This document shows positions 44,250-54,900 of a stretch of 64,000 nt of DNA, one piece after another; positions within the stretch are counted from its first letter, which is position 1; the number at the start of each line of letters is the position of its first letter. Below the pieces are notes generated by a model. That model saw only the letters and a list, made by a program, of their open reading frames with translations, ran no database searches and was not told the origin of the DNA. Both the position numbers and the translations under genes were made by a program. The DNA is from Kalaharituber pfeilii (taxonomy: Eukaryota; Ascomycota; Pezizomycetes; Pezizales; Pezizaceae): NCBI GenBank assembly GCA_015179045.1, contig WHUZ01000091.1:167006-231005 (forward strand), written 5' to 3'.

Positions 44250-45385
44250 TAGTGTCCAAGGTAAGTTCTAGACAGGCGTGGGGGTATGGAAGTGGGGATT
44301 TAGTCACTAATCCACTGAACGTGCTTCTATTCTAGTCATTCTGACGAGGCGGAAGCATACGTAGGAAGCAACTGAAATTCTATATTATGCTCTTCACAAG
44401 TCGGGATAGGGATAGCTCCAACAGCATATACAGTATGCTTTATGAAATTATGATTTTGGCAATAATCCTTCAGTACTCTGTCCATCGCAGCGTCATCTAA
44501 ACCAATATTGATCTAAACGAGGCAAGATACCAAACCTGAATAGGTGGTGACGGATATTAATGCCCAATGCTTTTTTTAAGCTAAGATTTGCACAGTGGAA
44601 GGGAATGTTACTACCAGAAGGAAAGCCCTTATGCAAACTCGCAGTGAGCATGTGGAGACTTAGTTGCTGTAACCGGTTTTAGGTAGAGGTGTGTAAGAGA
44701 AGTCTGTTTCTTATCTTGTCTCTTGCATAGTGTTTACATATCATGATTTATTTTGCTAAATATATTTGGACCTATTCTTCGGCTGTATGCACCTTATCCA
44801 GTCCGTGCATAACGATAACTTACCTTTGCGCGACAAGCGGGGGGCAGCTGTACTTGAGTCGGGACAAGGTTAGAGTTGATGTTCACGCACCAGAGGTCAA
44901 ATCAAAGACCTCCGCGCCCTGCCATGGCGAACAGCTACAAGCGGGGTCACGTGAAATAAAAAAATAAAAAAAAAAGACCTCCGCAATGAAGCTGAAGAGG
45001 ATGATTGCGAAACTGTGCCTGAAAATACAGATGGTATGAACTTGAATGTGAAGTCATCCAGTATATTAACCTCCGCCGAAACGGCAGTGCACACGGAGGA
45101 ATGTGGGAATTTCATGCTGGGTGGGGGGGGTGTTGGTCAGGGTAATGTTGATTCTCCGTCATACAACAATACCATGAGCATATTTCTGGATGCTTGGCGC
45201 GATTGACAGCTAAGATGACTTCCTACAGCAGCAACTACTAAAATACCTGAATTTATAGGAAAAAAGAATGAATTGAGAATGGGATTTAGCCCTATTTCCC
45301 CGGTACGATTCAGAAAAAAGCAGTCCAGGGATTTAACTCAGTCAGCGTACTCACCTTGGGTTGCTGTTCAGGGTAACATGCTTTT
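44250..45385. repeat. Segmental duplication, copy 2
   Basis: Diverged partner of 42000-43540 with a different private insertion (family B tail at 44916-44973). No coding potential was recognised in either copy. Confidence 0.5.
44916..44973 (+). mobile_element. LINE family B tail (58-bp insertion)
   Basis: Starts GCCCTGCCATGGCGAACAGC, contains GCGGGGTCACGTGAAAT and ends in poly(A). An 11-bp duplication, AAGACCTCCGC, flanks it (44905-44915, 44974-44984). Confidence 0.92.
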
Positions 45386-45787
45386 TTAATGTGCATGGGT
45401 TTAGATACATTTCTCTCCTCCATCCATTGACCAGACACCCCCCTCACCCCACTACCGACCTCCCCCCAGGATGTAATGTTCTGGATCTTGTCTCCTTCCT
45501 CCGCCTTCGCCGCCAGCCATCGTCTTCACAGAAAGCTTTTGTAGGTCGTTTCCATTCCTCTTCAGCGCGTCGTACCCATAAATCTAAACCTGAGTGCCAG
45601 ATAGTGTTGAGCGCGGGGGGCATATAGCGATGATGAGAAGGGGACAGATTTTCGATTTCTGAATGAGGGAGGCGTAGAGATGTGCAGGCGAATTCTGTCA
45701 GGGGGGCCTACCCATCCGAGGGGGTATCCACAGATAACTTATGGTAGTGACAGGATGGCGAGGTGATGATGAGAGATCATGACCCAC

Positions 45788-45845
45788 TTTTTTTTTTTTT
45801 TTTTTAATATCAATACTCGCAGGCCGCCCAGAGGGCTATGGCGAG
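45788..45845 (-). mobile_element. LINE family A tail containing the complete hairpin
   Basis: The minus strand reads CTCGCCATAGCCCTCTGGGC, GGCCTGCGAG, TATTGATATT and poly(A). The duplication CATGACCCACTT (45778-45789, 45846-45857) is perfect. The insert begins exactly at the first base of the hairpin. Confidence 0.92.
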
Positions 45846-45965
45846 CATGACCCACTTGTTGTCAGCACTCAACGTCAGATAGAATAATGCAAGGAGTGAC
45901 TCGCTGGATAGAAGGCCTACGTAGAAGCCGGAGAATGGCCCCATGAGGGGGTCAAGGTCAAATAT

Positions 45966-46024
45966 CCCTGCCATAGGCTTGTAACTTGTATGCGAGGTTA
46001 TGTGAACCAAAAAAAAAAAAAAAA
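45966..46024 (+). mobile_element. LINE family B tail
   Basis: CCCTGCCATAGGCTTGTAAC, TTGTATGCGAGGTTATGTGA, ACC and poly(A). The duplication AAGGTCAAA flanks it. Confidence 0.8.
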
Positions 46025-46208
46025 GGTCAAACCAGTTCCCTAAGTTACACTTTACAATTTGCTGCATATGGTAGCTACCGTAACAAATTCGTCACTACGT
46101 AGCCCTTTTGTTGGTATACATGGGCGAAGGTAAGGCCTCACGGACCCTGATCTTCAGCAATGCCTTAAGAGGACACAAAACGAGCACCACAACTCGCACC
46201 TCTGATGC

Positions 46209-47621
46209 TTTTTTTTTTTTTTTTTTTTTTTTATATCATTACTCGCGTGCCGCCCTGGGGGCTATGGCGAGATTAGTTACATGAGATTAGATACATATGA
46301 AGGTAGAAGAAAAGGAATAAGAAAAGATCCTGTGTGTCTCCTATGCCCCTGCCCACTCCAAGATGTCTCTTAGTGGGTCTGTGTCCTTGCTCTTCGGAGG
46401 AGTGACCAAGTCTTGCATGCCTCCTGGCCACTTTCGTTTCCATGTCCTGCACCTAGTGAGCACATGTTCAGTAGTCTCCTCCTCCTCCTCACACCATCGA
46501 CATTCTGGGCTGTCTGCTTTCCCGATTTCGTACTGCCATTTCCGTAGTAACTTGCCGCCCAGTATTCCTGCTAGTGTGGCTATGTGTCGACTTCCAAGTC
46601 TTGTCGAGGGACGGTAGCTGAGCCCTAGCCGGTTTCTCTCTGTGGCGCGCTGATGTCTCGAGGTTTGTCGTATCCCATCTTCTGTTATGGTTTCATCTTG
46701 GTAGGGGAGGCATGTGCCTATTTTCGCAGCTGTGTCTGCCTCGGTGTTCCCTTTGACTCCTATATGGGACTTGACCCACATCACTGCAACGTCCCAGTCA
46801 CCTCGGTCTGTTCTCGCTTTCCAGGCGTCTCTAACCAGTTTTGCCGGTCCTTTGTGGGTGGGCTCTCCCTGGGCGATCTTTAGGAGCTTGGATATCGATA
46901 CCTTAGAGTCGGTTATGATCAGGAGTTCCCCAGCTTGATTGCGTAATGCTTCGCTCATGGCAATGAGTTCTGCATCATTGACAGTAGTCTGTTCCCCTAG
47001 GTATGTGGATGTAGAGGTGTCTTTTGCGTAGGTGCCTAGGCCTGTCTTGTAATCTATCCTGCTCCCGTCAGTGTAGACGGAGTTCCACCCCTCGTCCTCG
47101 GCATTGGCTATGGCATTCTCGAACTCGAGCTTGTCTGCGTCCGCAGGTAGTGTTGGTAGGATGGCTAGTGGTAAGGGGTTGTTGTGTGAGAGAGACCCCC
47201 GTAGGTACCTGCACTCATTATCCCTGTTTTGGATTATCTCATCGTGGAACCGTAGGGCCCTGGCTTCTACCCTCTGGCGCTCTCCTTCTAGGAATGTTTG
47301 GGCTGATTCTAGGTTGGCTATTCCTTCGACTACGTCTCGCCTGGTACCCCACGGGGCTGCAGTAATCTTCTGTGCTACTGTGTATTGCCATTTTTCTATG
47401 TCTTTGATCTTGGTTGCTGGTGGAGACTGTCTTGAGTAGTCCTGCCATGCCCAGCATCCCCATGTGGCGATTGTGCGTGCGATGCTTGTATGTATCTGTC
47501 GTTTTTTGCCTGGTGTGAGGCGAGTTAGTCTCGAAGCCACTCCCCATGCTGCCTTCCCGAGAGGTAGTCTCTTCTTATGATGTCGAGTAAATTTTAGCTC
47601 CCAATCTACCGTCAATCCGGT
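46209..47621 (-). mobile_element. 5'-truncated LINE family A copy (1413 bp)
   Basis: A perfect 12-bp duplication, CACCTCTGATGC (46197-46208 and 47622-47633), bounds the element. Its 3' end (plus-strand left) is poly(A) and the CTCGC/GCGAG hairpin. It keeps one long open frame from the truncation point, so it may be a recent insertion. Confidence 0.95.
46341..47621 (-). CDS. LINE family A ORF2, C-terminal part: RT thumb, RNase H, zinc finger
   Basis: About 427 codons, open throughout and starting at the truncation edge. The first ~190 residues are the region after the RT palm (ARTIATWGCWAWQDYSRQSP; EGERQRVEARALRFHDE). An RNase HI domain follows with all four acidic positions visible: VYTDGSRID, NDAELIAMSEAL, LLIITDSKVSISKL and MWVKSHIGVKGNTEADTAAK. 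The C-terminus has SPECRWCEEEEETTEHVLTR, a C-x2-C-x7-H-x4-C finger, then KWPGG. In the intact element this protein would degrade the RNA strand during target-primed reverse transcription. This copy cannot act alone because the endonuclease and RT palm are missing. Confidence 0.85.
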   Translation of the reverse strand, partial: TGLTVDWELKFTRHHKKRLPLGKAAWGVASRLTRLTPGKKRQIHTSIARTIATWGCWAWQDYSRQSPPATKIKDIEKWQYTVAQKITAAPWGTRRDVVEGIANLESAQTFLEGERQRVEARALRFHDEIIQNRDNECRYLRGSLSHNNPLPLAILPTLPADADKLEFENAIANAEDEGWNSVYTDGSRIDYKTGLGTYAKDTSTSTYLGEQTTVNDAELIAMSEALRNQAGELLIITDSKVSISKLLKIAQGEPTHKGPAKLVRDAWKARTDRGDWDVAVMWVKSHIGVKGNTEADTAAKIGTCLPYQDETITEDGIRQTSRHQRATERNRLGLSYRPSTRLGSRHIATLAGILGGKLLRKWQYEIGKADSPECRWCEEEEETTEHVLTRCRTWKRKWPGGMQDLVTPPKSKDTDPLRDILEWAGA

Positions 47622-47689
47622 CACCTCTGATGCATTGGGAGTGCACGCCGCTGGGGATTCGGATACGCTTATTAGCCTGATTTAGGAAA

Positions 47690-48090
47690 GGGCTAAATTA
47701 ACGTTGATATGCATATCCCTATCTATTTTCCCTAACTCATGCTCGTTGGGAAGACTGCTGGGTGGAAAAGGATCAAGGGCATGGAGGCATATGATAGGGA
47801 AGGCAGATGGGCCAGAGTCAAGATAGAAGAGGAGACATCTGCACACGTCTCGCCCAGGTGCGAGGTCTGGAGGACGAAGTGACCAGCGGGTCTGGAGGTA
47901 ATGAGGAGGCCCACAGCGAACAGCGAAAATGACCCAGAACCTCTGGTAGAGCTGCTGAGATGGGTAAGGAGATGACATTGGAGGACACCGCATTTTTTTG
48001 TTTTGATTTTTCTTGTTTTTACTTCCTTTGTATTTAATCTCGTCATAGCCCACGAGGCGGTATACGAGTGCTGCTATTTAAAATAAAAAA
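47690..48090 (+). pseudogene. Old LINE family A 3' end
   Basis: It retains diverged text matching the zinc-finger and 3' UTR of the copies at 39.6 and 46.2 kb (AGGTGCGAGGTCTGGAGGAC; GGTAGAGCTGCTGAGATGGG). The tail has decayed to CTCGTCATAGCCCACGAGGC, GGTATACGAG and A-rich sequence (48039-48090). Confidence 0.6.
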
Positions 48091-48312
48091 TACTCATTCA
48101 TCGTCTCGTGCTCCCTTGTAAAGTCTATATACTATGGTTGAGGACACTAATACAGGCCTTTTTTTGTTTTTTTTTTGGCCTCCTCACCCTTCGTTCCCCA
48201 GCCCCCTACCACACGGAATACCACACCTTTCGCTCCTATGTTATACGGAATACTGGGGCTCTTGCTTTTCGCTTCCTCCCGCCTTTACCTCACATAATAG
48301 TGCGCCTTTCGC

Positions 48313-48885
48313 ACGGTATATAGACACGCCACCACCGCGCGCCACAACACCACAGAAGACCGGAAGACGACACCCCCTCCCCCGGCCTCATCCGGACCTA
48401 CGACATCCACAAGGACGAAGAGGAAGACAAGACAAGGAAAGACGACACCCTCTCCGGTCCCGAAATCAGCTGGCACCCCTCCGGCACCAGCCCCAGCCAC
48501 CCCCACCCACACGGCTCCGGCTCCGACACCAGCCCCAGCCACCCCAACGCAGCCACAACCCCGTAGCACCCCGCCAAAAGACACCAAAAAGGATACCCCG
48601 CCGACCCCGCAGACGACGAAAGCCAAAATCGGACTAGTCATACACGGCGTTGCCTTGAGAAGGGAACTGGGCAACGTCAGAAGATGGCTGTCCGAGGACA
48701 ATAAAGACATGCCAAAGATCACCGGCATCAGATGGCTAAGAAAGAAAGACATACTGGTCGGAGAGGGGAAGAAGACAAGCTCCGTAGTTGTATACTTGGA
48801 GGAAGAAATAGGCAAGGACACGGTGCGACTCGGGGGGAAATGGCTCAAGGCGAGTCAGTATGAGTCTGAAAGAGGACGGAGATGA
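48313..48885 (+). CDS. Partial ORF1-like protein of half-LINE H4
   Basis: The frame is open across the element (about 190 codons) and probably lacks its true start. The N-terminal part is Pro/Thr/Ala-rich with basic clusters (TSTRTKRKTRQGKTTP). The conserved part reads GLVIHGVALRRELGNVRRWL, GIRWLRKKDILVGEGKKTSS, VVVYLEEEIGKDTVRLGGKW and KASQYESERGRR, then a stop. It agrees with H1-H3 in both the conserved core and the stop position. Probable role: RNA-binding and chaperone part of ORF1p, without zinc knuckles. Confidence 0.7.
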   Translation, partial: TVYRHATTARHNTTEDRKTTPPPPASSGPTTSTRTKRKTRQGKTTPSPVPKSAGTPPAPAPATPTHTAPAPTPAPATPTQPQPRSTPPKDTKKDTPPTPQTTKAKIGLVIHGVALRRELGNVRRWLSEDNKDMPKITGIRWLRKKDILVGEGKKTSSVVVYLEEEIGKDTVRLGGKWLKASQYESERGRR

Positions 48886-49046
48886 AAGATTCAGGCTGCT
48901 GACCGCTCTCCCCGCAACACCTCCTAAAGACCGCGGGCCTCATGTACTTAAGACAGTTTTTGTTTTGATTTTGTTTTAGTTAACTTAAACCCTCGCCATA
49001 GCCCATAGGGCGGCATGCGAGTAATGAAAAAAAAAAAAAAAAAAAA
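48313..49046 (+). mobile_element. ORF1-only (half-LINE) element, copy H4 (734 bp)
   Basis: Bounded by the perfect 13-bp duplication GTGCGCCTTTCGC (48300-48312 and 49047-49059). It has an open frame from the first bases to 48885, about 100 nt of UTR with a T-rich stretch, the CTCGC/GCGAG hairpin (48992-49021), TAATG and poly(A). It is almost the same size as H2 although the 5' sequences differ. Confidence 0.93.
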
Positions 49047-49059
49047 GTGCGCCTTTCGC

Positions 49060-49505
49060 TCTTCGCTTCGCTGTACGGAGTACTGTGCCTTGTTCCGCCT
49101 TCTACCATACAGTAGTACCATACATTCTCTCTCAAGTATACAGCATATTCCGTGTGATATCTCTCAGAATGAAGACTTATGAAGCACAGTACCTGCTGCT
49201 TTGCATTCTGTAAGTACTGCTTCTATCTTTTACTACTATGAGCACTGTATGCGATATCTTAATGCATACTCTAATGGATATACTTATGAAACTAAACAGT
49301 TTCGGGAATATGTATATAAAAATCATCGGCAAGTGGTGGATAAAAGCGAGTTGTAATTACATGTACTTTAGACTTTACTCTTTTAAGTAATTCCTCTTGC
49401 TTACTAATCTATAGTTTCACATTGGTAGTATGTAACTCGGTTAGGGGTCCCCCACCTCTCTTTAACCTAGGACCACTTTTTTACATAAAATTAGAAGTAA
49501 GACAT
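49060..49505. other. AT-rich spacer, nothing recognised
   Basis: No element ends or genes were seen between H4 and the long inverted repeat. Confidence 0.4.
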
Positions 49506-50525
49506 AGAGTGCTTCACCTAGAAGTCGATCATCACCGGGAAACCGATCAAATCCATAAACCTACATACAGAGCTGCTGTGAATGCAAATAACACTCAGGT
49601 GAGCTCAAATTAAAGCCAGAGCATGAGGGAACATAGTAAATTATTTTCTATACTTTCTTTTCCCAGTTTGTAGCACATGGGGGTGACAAATACTGGAATA
49701 TATGCAACCATATTCTAGGATATTCTTTTGAGTCACCATATGTGAATGAGATTACCTGAGGCCTTTGCATCTCAATATATCCTCTATTCCTTATGCTAAG
49801 TAAGCATACCAAGTTTTGTGACTATTGGACTTATCAGTACAGAGTTACTATCATGTCAAAAAATACACTTTCGCTTACTTGGATTGATAGTAGTATGAAG
49901 CTATTACTTGATGAGAAAGATGCACAGACACTCTGTAAAGCTATATAATAGAAATACAGGCATAGTAAAATGCTTTCTGAATGGATTGCAGCATTGACAA
50001 ATGGTTGAGACAGTTGAGTACTACAAGGTATATATATATGTAAAGCGTAACTTTCTTATATAGTACGTAGCAGTATACGCCAATATGAGTCACTTCAGGT
50101 TCAGAAACATGTCTAAGCACTATCATAATATGACTTGTAAGTTTTATATAGGATATACATAAATCTATCATTAGATCCTATAAGACTAATATAACTGCAT
50201 CAGTAAGTAAGTATAGAGTATGTATTGTAAGTAGTAAATAATACTCATTATACTTAGAGAACTAATACCTATGAGATACATGGCAGTAGAAATAAATTAA
50301 CTAGTTAAGTGTTATATTGTCCTTAATCTAATAAAATTCTCTATAATAAGGACCTTCATCACTATAGAAATAATACTTCAACAGTATCAGTAATGGAGAT
50401 AGTAAGCACAGAGAATTAACCTCCGCCAGGTGAAAAAAAAATTTGACTAGGAATTCTTACTAGTTCTTCTTAGTAGCTCATATCATGGCAACATAGGCTG
50501 ATAGCCTGTATGCGGGGTTACGTGA

Positions 50526-50562
<37 letters not shown>

Positions 50563-51312
50563 AACACGTTTTACTGCTGTCATCTATCGCATGCATGTTA
50601 TATGCATATGCACATATGTTGTATATGCAGCGCTCATTTTGAGTCAGCCATTTAGCACCCCGTCGAGTGGTAGCAGTGCCAATGATAGTACATGAGGCTA
50701 GCAGACTATGTTTCTGAACCTCTAGTAGCCCATATTAGCATATACTGCTATGTACTATGTAAGGAAGTTACGCTTTATATATATATATACCTTATAGTAC
50801 TCAACTGCCCTAACCATTTATCAATATTGCAATCCATTCAGAAAGCATTTCACTATGCCTATATTTCTATTATATAGCTTTACAGAGTGTCTGTGCATCT
50901 TTCTCATCAAGTAATAGCTTCATACTACCATCAATCCAAGTAAGCGAAAGTGTATTTTTTGACATGATAGTAACTCTGTGCTGATAAGTCCAATAGTTAC
51001 AAAACTTGGTATGCTTACTTAGCATAAGGAATAGAGAATATATTGAGATGCAAAGGCCTCAGGTAATCTCATTCACATATGGTGACTCAAAAGAATATCC
51101 TAGAATATGGTTGCATATATTCCAGTATTTGTCACCCCCATGTGCTACAAACTGGGAAAAGAAAGTATAGAAAATAATTTACTATCTTCCCTCATGCTCT
51201 GGCTTTAATTTGAGCTCACCTGAGTGTTATTTGCATTCACAGCAGCTCTGTATGTAGGTTTATGGATTTGATCGGTTTCCCGGTGATAATCGCTTTCTAG
51301 GTGAAGCACTCT
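49506..51312. repeat. Long inverted repeat (arms ~610 bp, spacer ~585 bp)
   Basis: The left arm 49506-50114 begins AGAGTGCTTCACCTAGAAG and the right arm 50700-51312 ends with its reverse complement. The arms align along their full length with scattered differences that are mostly transitions, many of the CpA/TpA type (for example ATACAGG versus ATATAGG; TGACAAATGG versus TGATAAATGG). The spacer holds a family B tail (50494-50557) and no gene. Outside the outer ends no clear target duplication is visible. It could be a foldback DNA element or an inverted segmental duplication. Confidence 0.85.
50494..50557 (+). mobile_element. LINE family B tail inside the inverted-repeat spacer
   Basis: ATAGGCTGATAGCCTGTATG, CGGGGTTACGTGAAT and about 35 A. 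A 9-bp duplication, ATGGCAACA, overlaps its edge (50485-50493, 50558-50566). The inner hairpin GGCT-GAT-AGCC is perfect. Confidence 0.88.
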
Positions 51313-51489
51313 AGATTGATTCTTTACTCAATCCTCTTTATATCTATGAGCAGTTTTAAATTTTTTCGATTTTTGTTGCATCGGTGATCAGTGTTGAAGT
51401 TTAGGATCAAAATGTGCCGGCTAAAGGTGTCCTCAACCATAGTCACCAACAACTTTTACAGAACGCGCGCTTGGAAGAAAACCATCTTC

Positions 51490-51727
51490 CCGGCGCACCA
51501 GAAACTTGAAAGTTACATCAATACGAAGCTCAGGACCGCCTGAGAAAGAATATCGACTCGAATTTACAGAAATCCAGAATCTACAGCACGCTTTTGGAAG
51601 GTTAAGTATTTGGAACTTTTCGAAGTTCTTCCCATACAAATTCTGGGAAGCGGGGGGCTCGTGCCTGATTGGTGCCAGCAAAGCCCCGCTGGTGCTGACC
51701 TTTAGGACCGATTTCGAGCTAGTGTAG
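51490..51727 (+). other. Short open frame upstream of LINE B, unrecognised
   Basis: A 73-codon frame (RSSGPPEKEYRLEFTEIQNL ... FWEAGGSCLIGASKAPLVL) has natural-looking amino-acid composition, unlike the purine-rich LINE that follows. It could be a relict host exon or part of the LINE 5' leader. Confidence 0.3.
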
Positions 51728-51926
51728 CAAAGACTTTGCGAACAGGTGTTAAATCGGCCGATCGGCAGCAGACGACGACCAAGAATAGAAAGCGAGCTAG
51801 ACGGCAGACTACCTTCGATTTTGGAATAGCGCACAGAGCTGCTCCCAAAGCGGCGACTTCCCGAAAAAGGGAAGTTACAATAGGAAGGCAGGAGAAGGAA
51901 GACAGGAAGGAGAGGAAAGGAAAGGA

Positions 51927-54900
51927 ATGTCGGTAGAAGGGGGAAACCCAAGGCTGGAGTTCCTTGGACCGGTGGGGGATCGGTGGACAGGGGAGGTTTT
52001 TGTCATTGACAGAAACGAAGTTTGGGGCATCGATGAGGTGCATAAGTGGGAGAGAAAGGAGTGGTGGCTGGCAAATGTGGGAGAGGTAGGGGATGTCATG
52101 ACGGTGAAGGAGAGAGTGGAGAGGGCGTGGAAAAAGGGAGGAGAATACGATGGGCAACTCGATATGATCGAGGAGCTGAGGAAGGATGCGGTTGAGGCAG
52201 CACAGAGGAGAGGGGTGCCGGAGGTGAGCTGGGTAAAGACTGAGGAGCTCAGGAGCATCACGGACGTGGCAGAAGTGGTGCAGGTCTGGAGTGAAGACGC
52301 GGCGATGTTTAGGAAATATAAGGATGGAGCAGATGGGATAGAGATACAGAAGGAAGTGGAAGTTCTAGACAATGCAACGCGGGAATGCATTGTGGTGAGC
52401 AGGGGGCCCCAGGTAGTTTTTGCGAGACAGCAGGAGACTCCGAGGACCACCAGGGTCATGATGAGTTGGGGGAGGAGGGGGGGCGAGAGAGGGAGGGACA
52501 GGAGTAGGAGCCCATCCCCGTGTGATGGCAGGGGGAGGGGAGCGAGCAGCGGGGGGACCTTGGAGATCCAGGACTCCCAACCGGAATATGGACCGGTAGT
52601 GCCGAAGGTGGACCTGCCGGTGGTAAGAGAGGAGGAGGGGGAGGAGGAGGAAGAAGACGAGGAAATGGGAGAAGAGGAAGGGGAGATGGAGGACGGGGAA
52701 GGGGAGGATGAGGAAGTCTCAGGGGAGGAGAGCAAGGGGGAGGAGGAAGAAGGGGGAGCTTTGGAGGAGGGGGCGAAGGAGGTTCTAGCGCTCATGCACG
52801 CAGCACAGGTGCTAAACAGGAGGGGAGAAGCACTGGGGAAGGAAGGGAAGAAGGGTCATCAGAAGGCGGTAAGAGAGGTGTGGGAGAAGGTAGGAGCAAT
52901 CTTGGGGACAGAGGTCTTCGAGAAGGGATGGGGGGAGCTGAGAGGAAGGGTGGGGAAAGGTGACACGGCTTTCGAGTATCATCGGAGGTGGAGGATGACG
53001 GGGAGGGAGGTAAGTAGCTGGAAGGAAGAGGCGAAGGCAGTTAGAAAGGGGGTGAGGGAGAAGGCGGAGACGGAGACACAGGAGAGGTTAGGGGCGTTGG
53101 AGAGGATGGTGGTAGAAATGCACGTGGCGATGGGTCTGGCATCAGGAAAGGAAGAGAGGAAGCTGGAGAAGGAGAAGAGGAGGAGGGAGGAGGAGAAAGC
53201 CGAGGAGGAGAGGAGGAGGAAAAAGGAGAATGAGATCCGGGAGATACGGAAGTGGCAGGAGGAGCAGGAAAAGAAGAAGAGGAGGGAAGAAGAGAAGCAG
53301 AAGGAAGCGGAGGTAGAAAGCCGGAGAAAGATTGAGGAAGAAAGGAAGGTAGTAGTGAGGAGGGTGGAGGTTCTGAAGAAGGTGACGCAGGTGGTAGGGA
53401 CACCGGGGAGCTCACAGGAAGAGCTCAAAGAGTTGGAGGAGGAGGAGAGGAAGCTGAAGAAGGAGGCGGAGCAAGCGGCAAGAGAGGCTGAGAAGAGAAT
53501 TGAGGGGGAGAACTGGACGATTGTGAAGGAGAGGAAGTTGTGGAAGAGGATGCTGAGGACCGTCCACAAGGCGGCGGTGCCTTTTGGAAAGGAGGGGACG
53601 GAGGAGAGAAACATCCTCATGAAGAGGTGTGAGTCTCTCTGGGAGGCAATGGGGAAGGGAACGGAGGAGAGAGGGTGGAGGATAGCGAGGGTAGAGAGGA
53701 ACCCGGCAGCATCCAAGTTCGAGAGGACTTGGTTCCTGGTGGATATAGAGGAGAAGGAGAGCCAAAGGGAGGTGATGGAAAGGTTTGGTGCATGGATGCG
53801 CCTCATCTTTGGGGAGGACCTCGTGAGGGTGGAGGTCCACAACAAAGACGCGGTCCCTCTGGTGCTGAAGGGGGTTGATTATGAGGAGGGGACGGAGGAG
53901 GTGGAGAAGATGAGGAGAATGCTGAGGGAGAAGAATCCAGACGTCAAGTTCGGCTCGAGACCACCGGTACGTTTTGGCGCTGTCCCACTCATGGGGAAAC
54001 CAAGAGTTTCCCAGGTAAAGTTTGAGGTGGTGGACGCGGACGAGGCGGTGAAGGTTTTGAAGAAGGGCCTGGTGTGGAGAGGAGTGAGGAGGGCGGTAGA
54101 GAGATACAAGCCAGGAGTGCATGTGCAGGGAGATGTGCGAGTAAGCTACGCCAACATGGCGGCAGCAGCAGCGGCGGGGCAGCAGCAGCAGCAGAGGCAG
54201 CAGGGAGGAGGAGTGGCGGCAGGGGGGGGGTACCCAGTGGGGGTACAGGTGGTGCATCCAAGCATGGGTTTTGGAGCACCAGGGGCGGGAGTGCAGGTGC
54301 AGGTAGCTGGGACGCAGGCGAGCAACCAGGGGAGCCTGAGCCAGGGGACGGTTTGCTACAACTGCGGGAAGAAAGGTCATTTAGCAAGAGAGTGTAAGTT
54401 GAAGAAGGGGGTGATGACCTGTTATTGTTGCGGAGGGTGGGGGCACATTGCAAGGATGTGCATGGAGAGGCCAAAACCGGTCACTCCAAATCAAAGCCAG
54501 AAGAGGGAGAGGGTGGAGGAGACTCCGATGAAGAAGAAACAGGAGGAGGGGAGTAAGGCAGTGAAAGTGGAGGGGGGGAAGGGGAAGGGGAAGCAAGCGG
54601 AGGCGGGGGGGAAGGGGGAGGTGAAGTTTTCGGGAGTCCTGTCAGAAGACTGGGATGCGAAGGTGAGAGCTTTGGAGCTGGCGGAGTGGATGAAGGAGAG
54701 GAGAGGAGGAGAGAGGATGGATATGGATGACAGAAGGGACATGGCGGGGTCTATGCATGCACCGGGGGTGAGGTTGGGAGATATTTTCGGGGACGGAGGC
54801 CTGCTTGATGAGGGTGGGAAGCAGAGAGCAGCGGGGTACCCAGACCAGTATGGTGAAGGTAGGGTACCAGAATGTTGGGGGATCGTCGGTGGGGGGGCAC

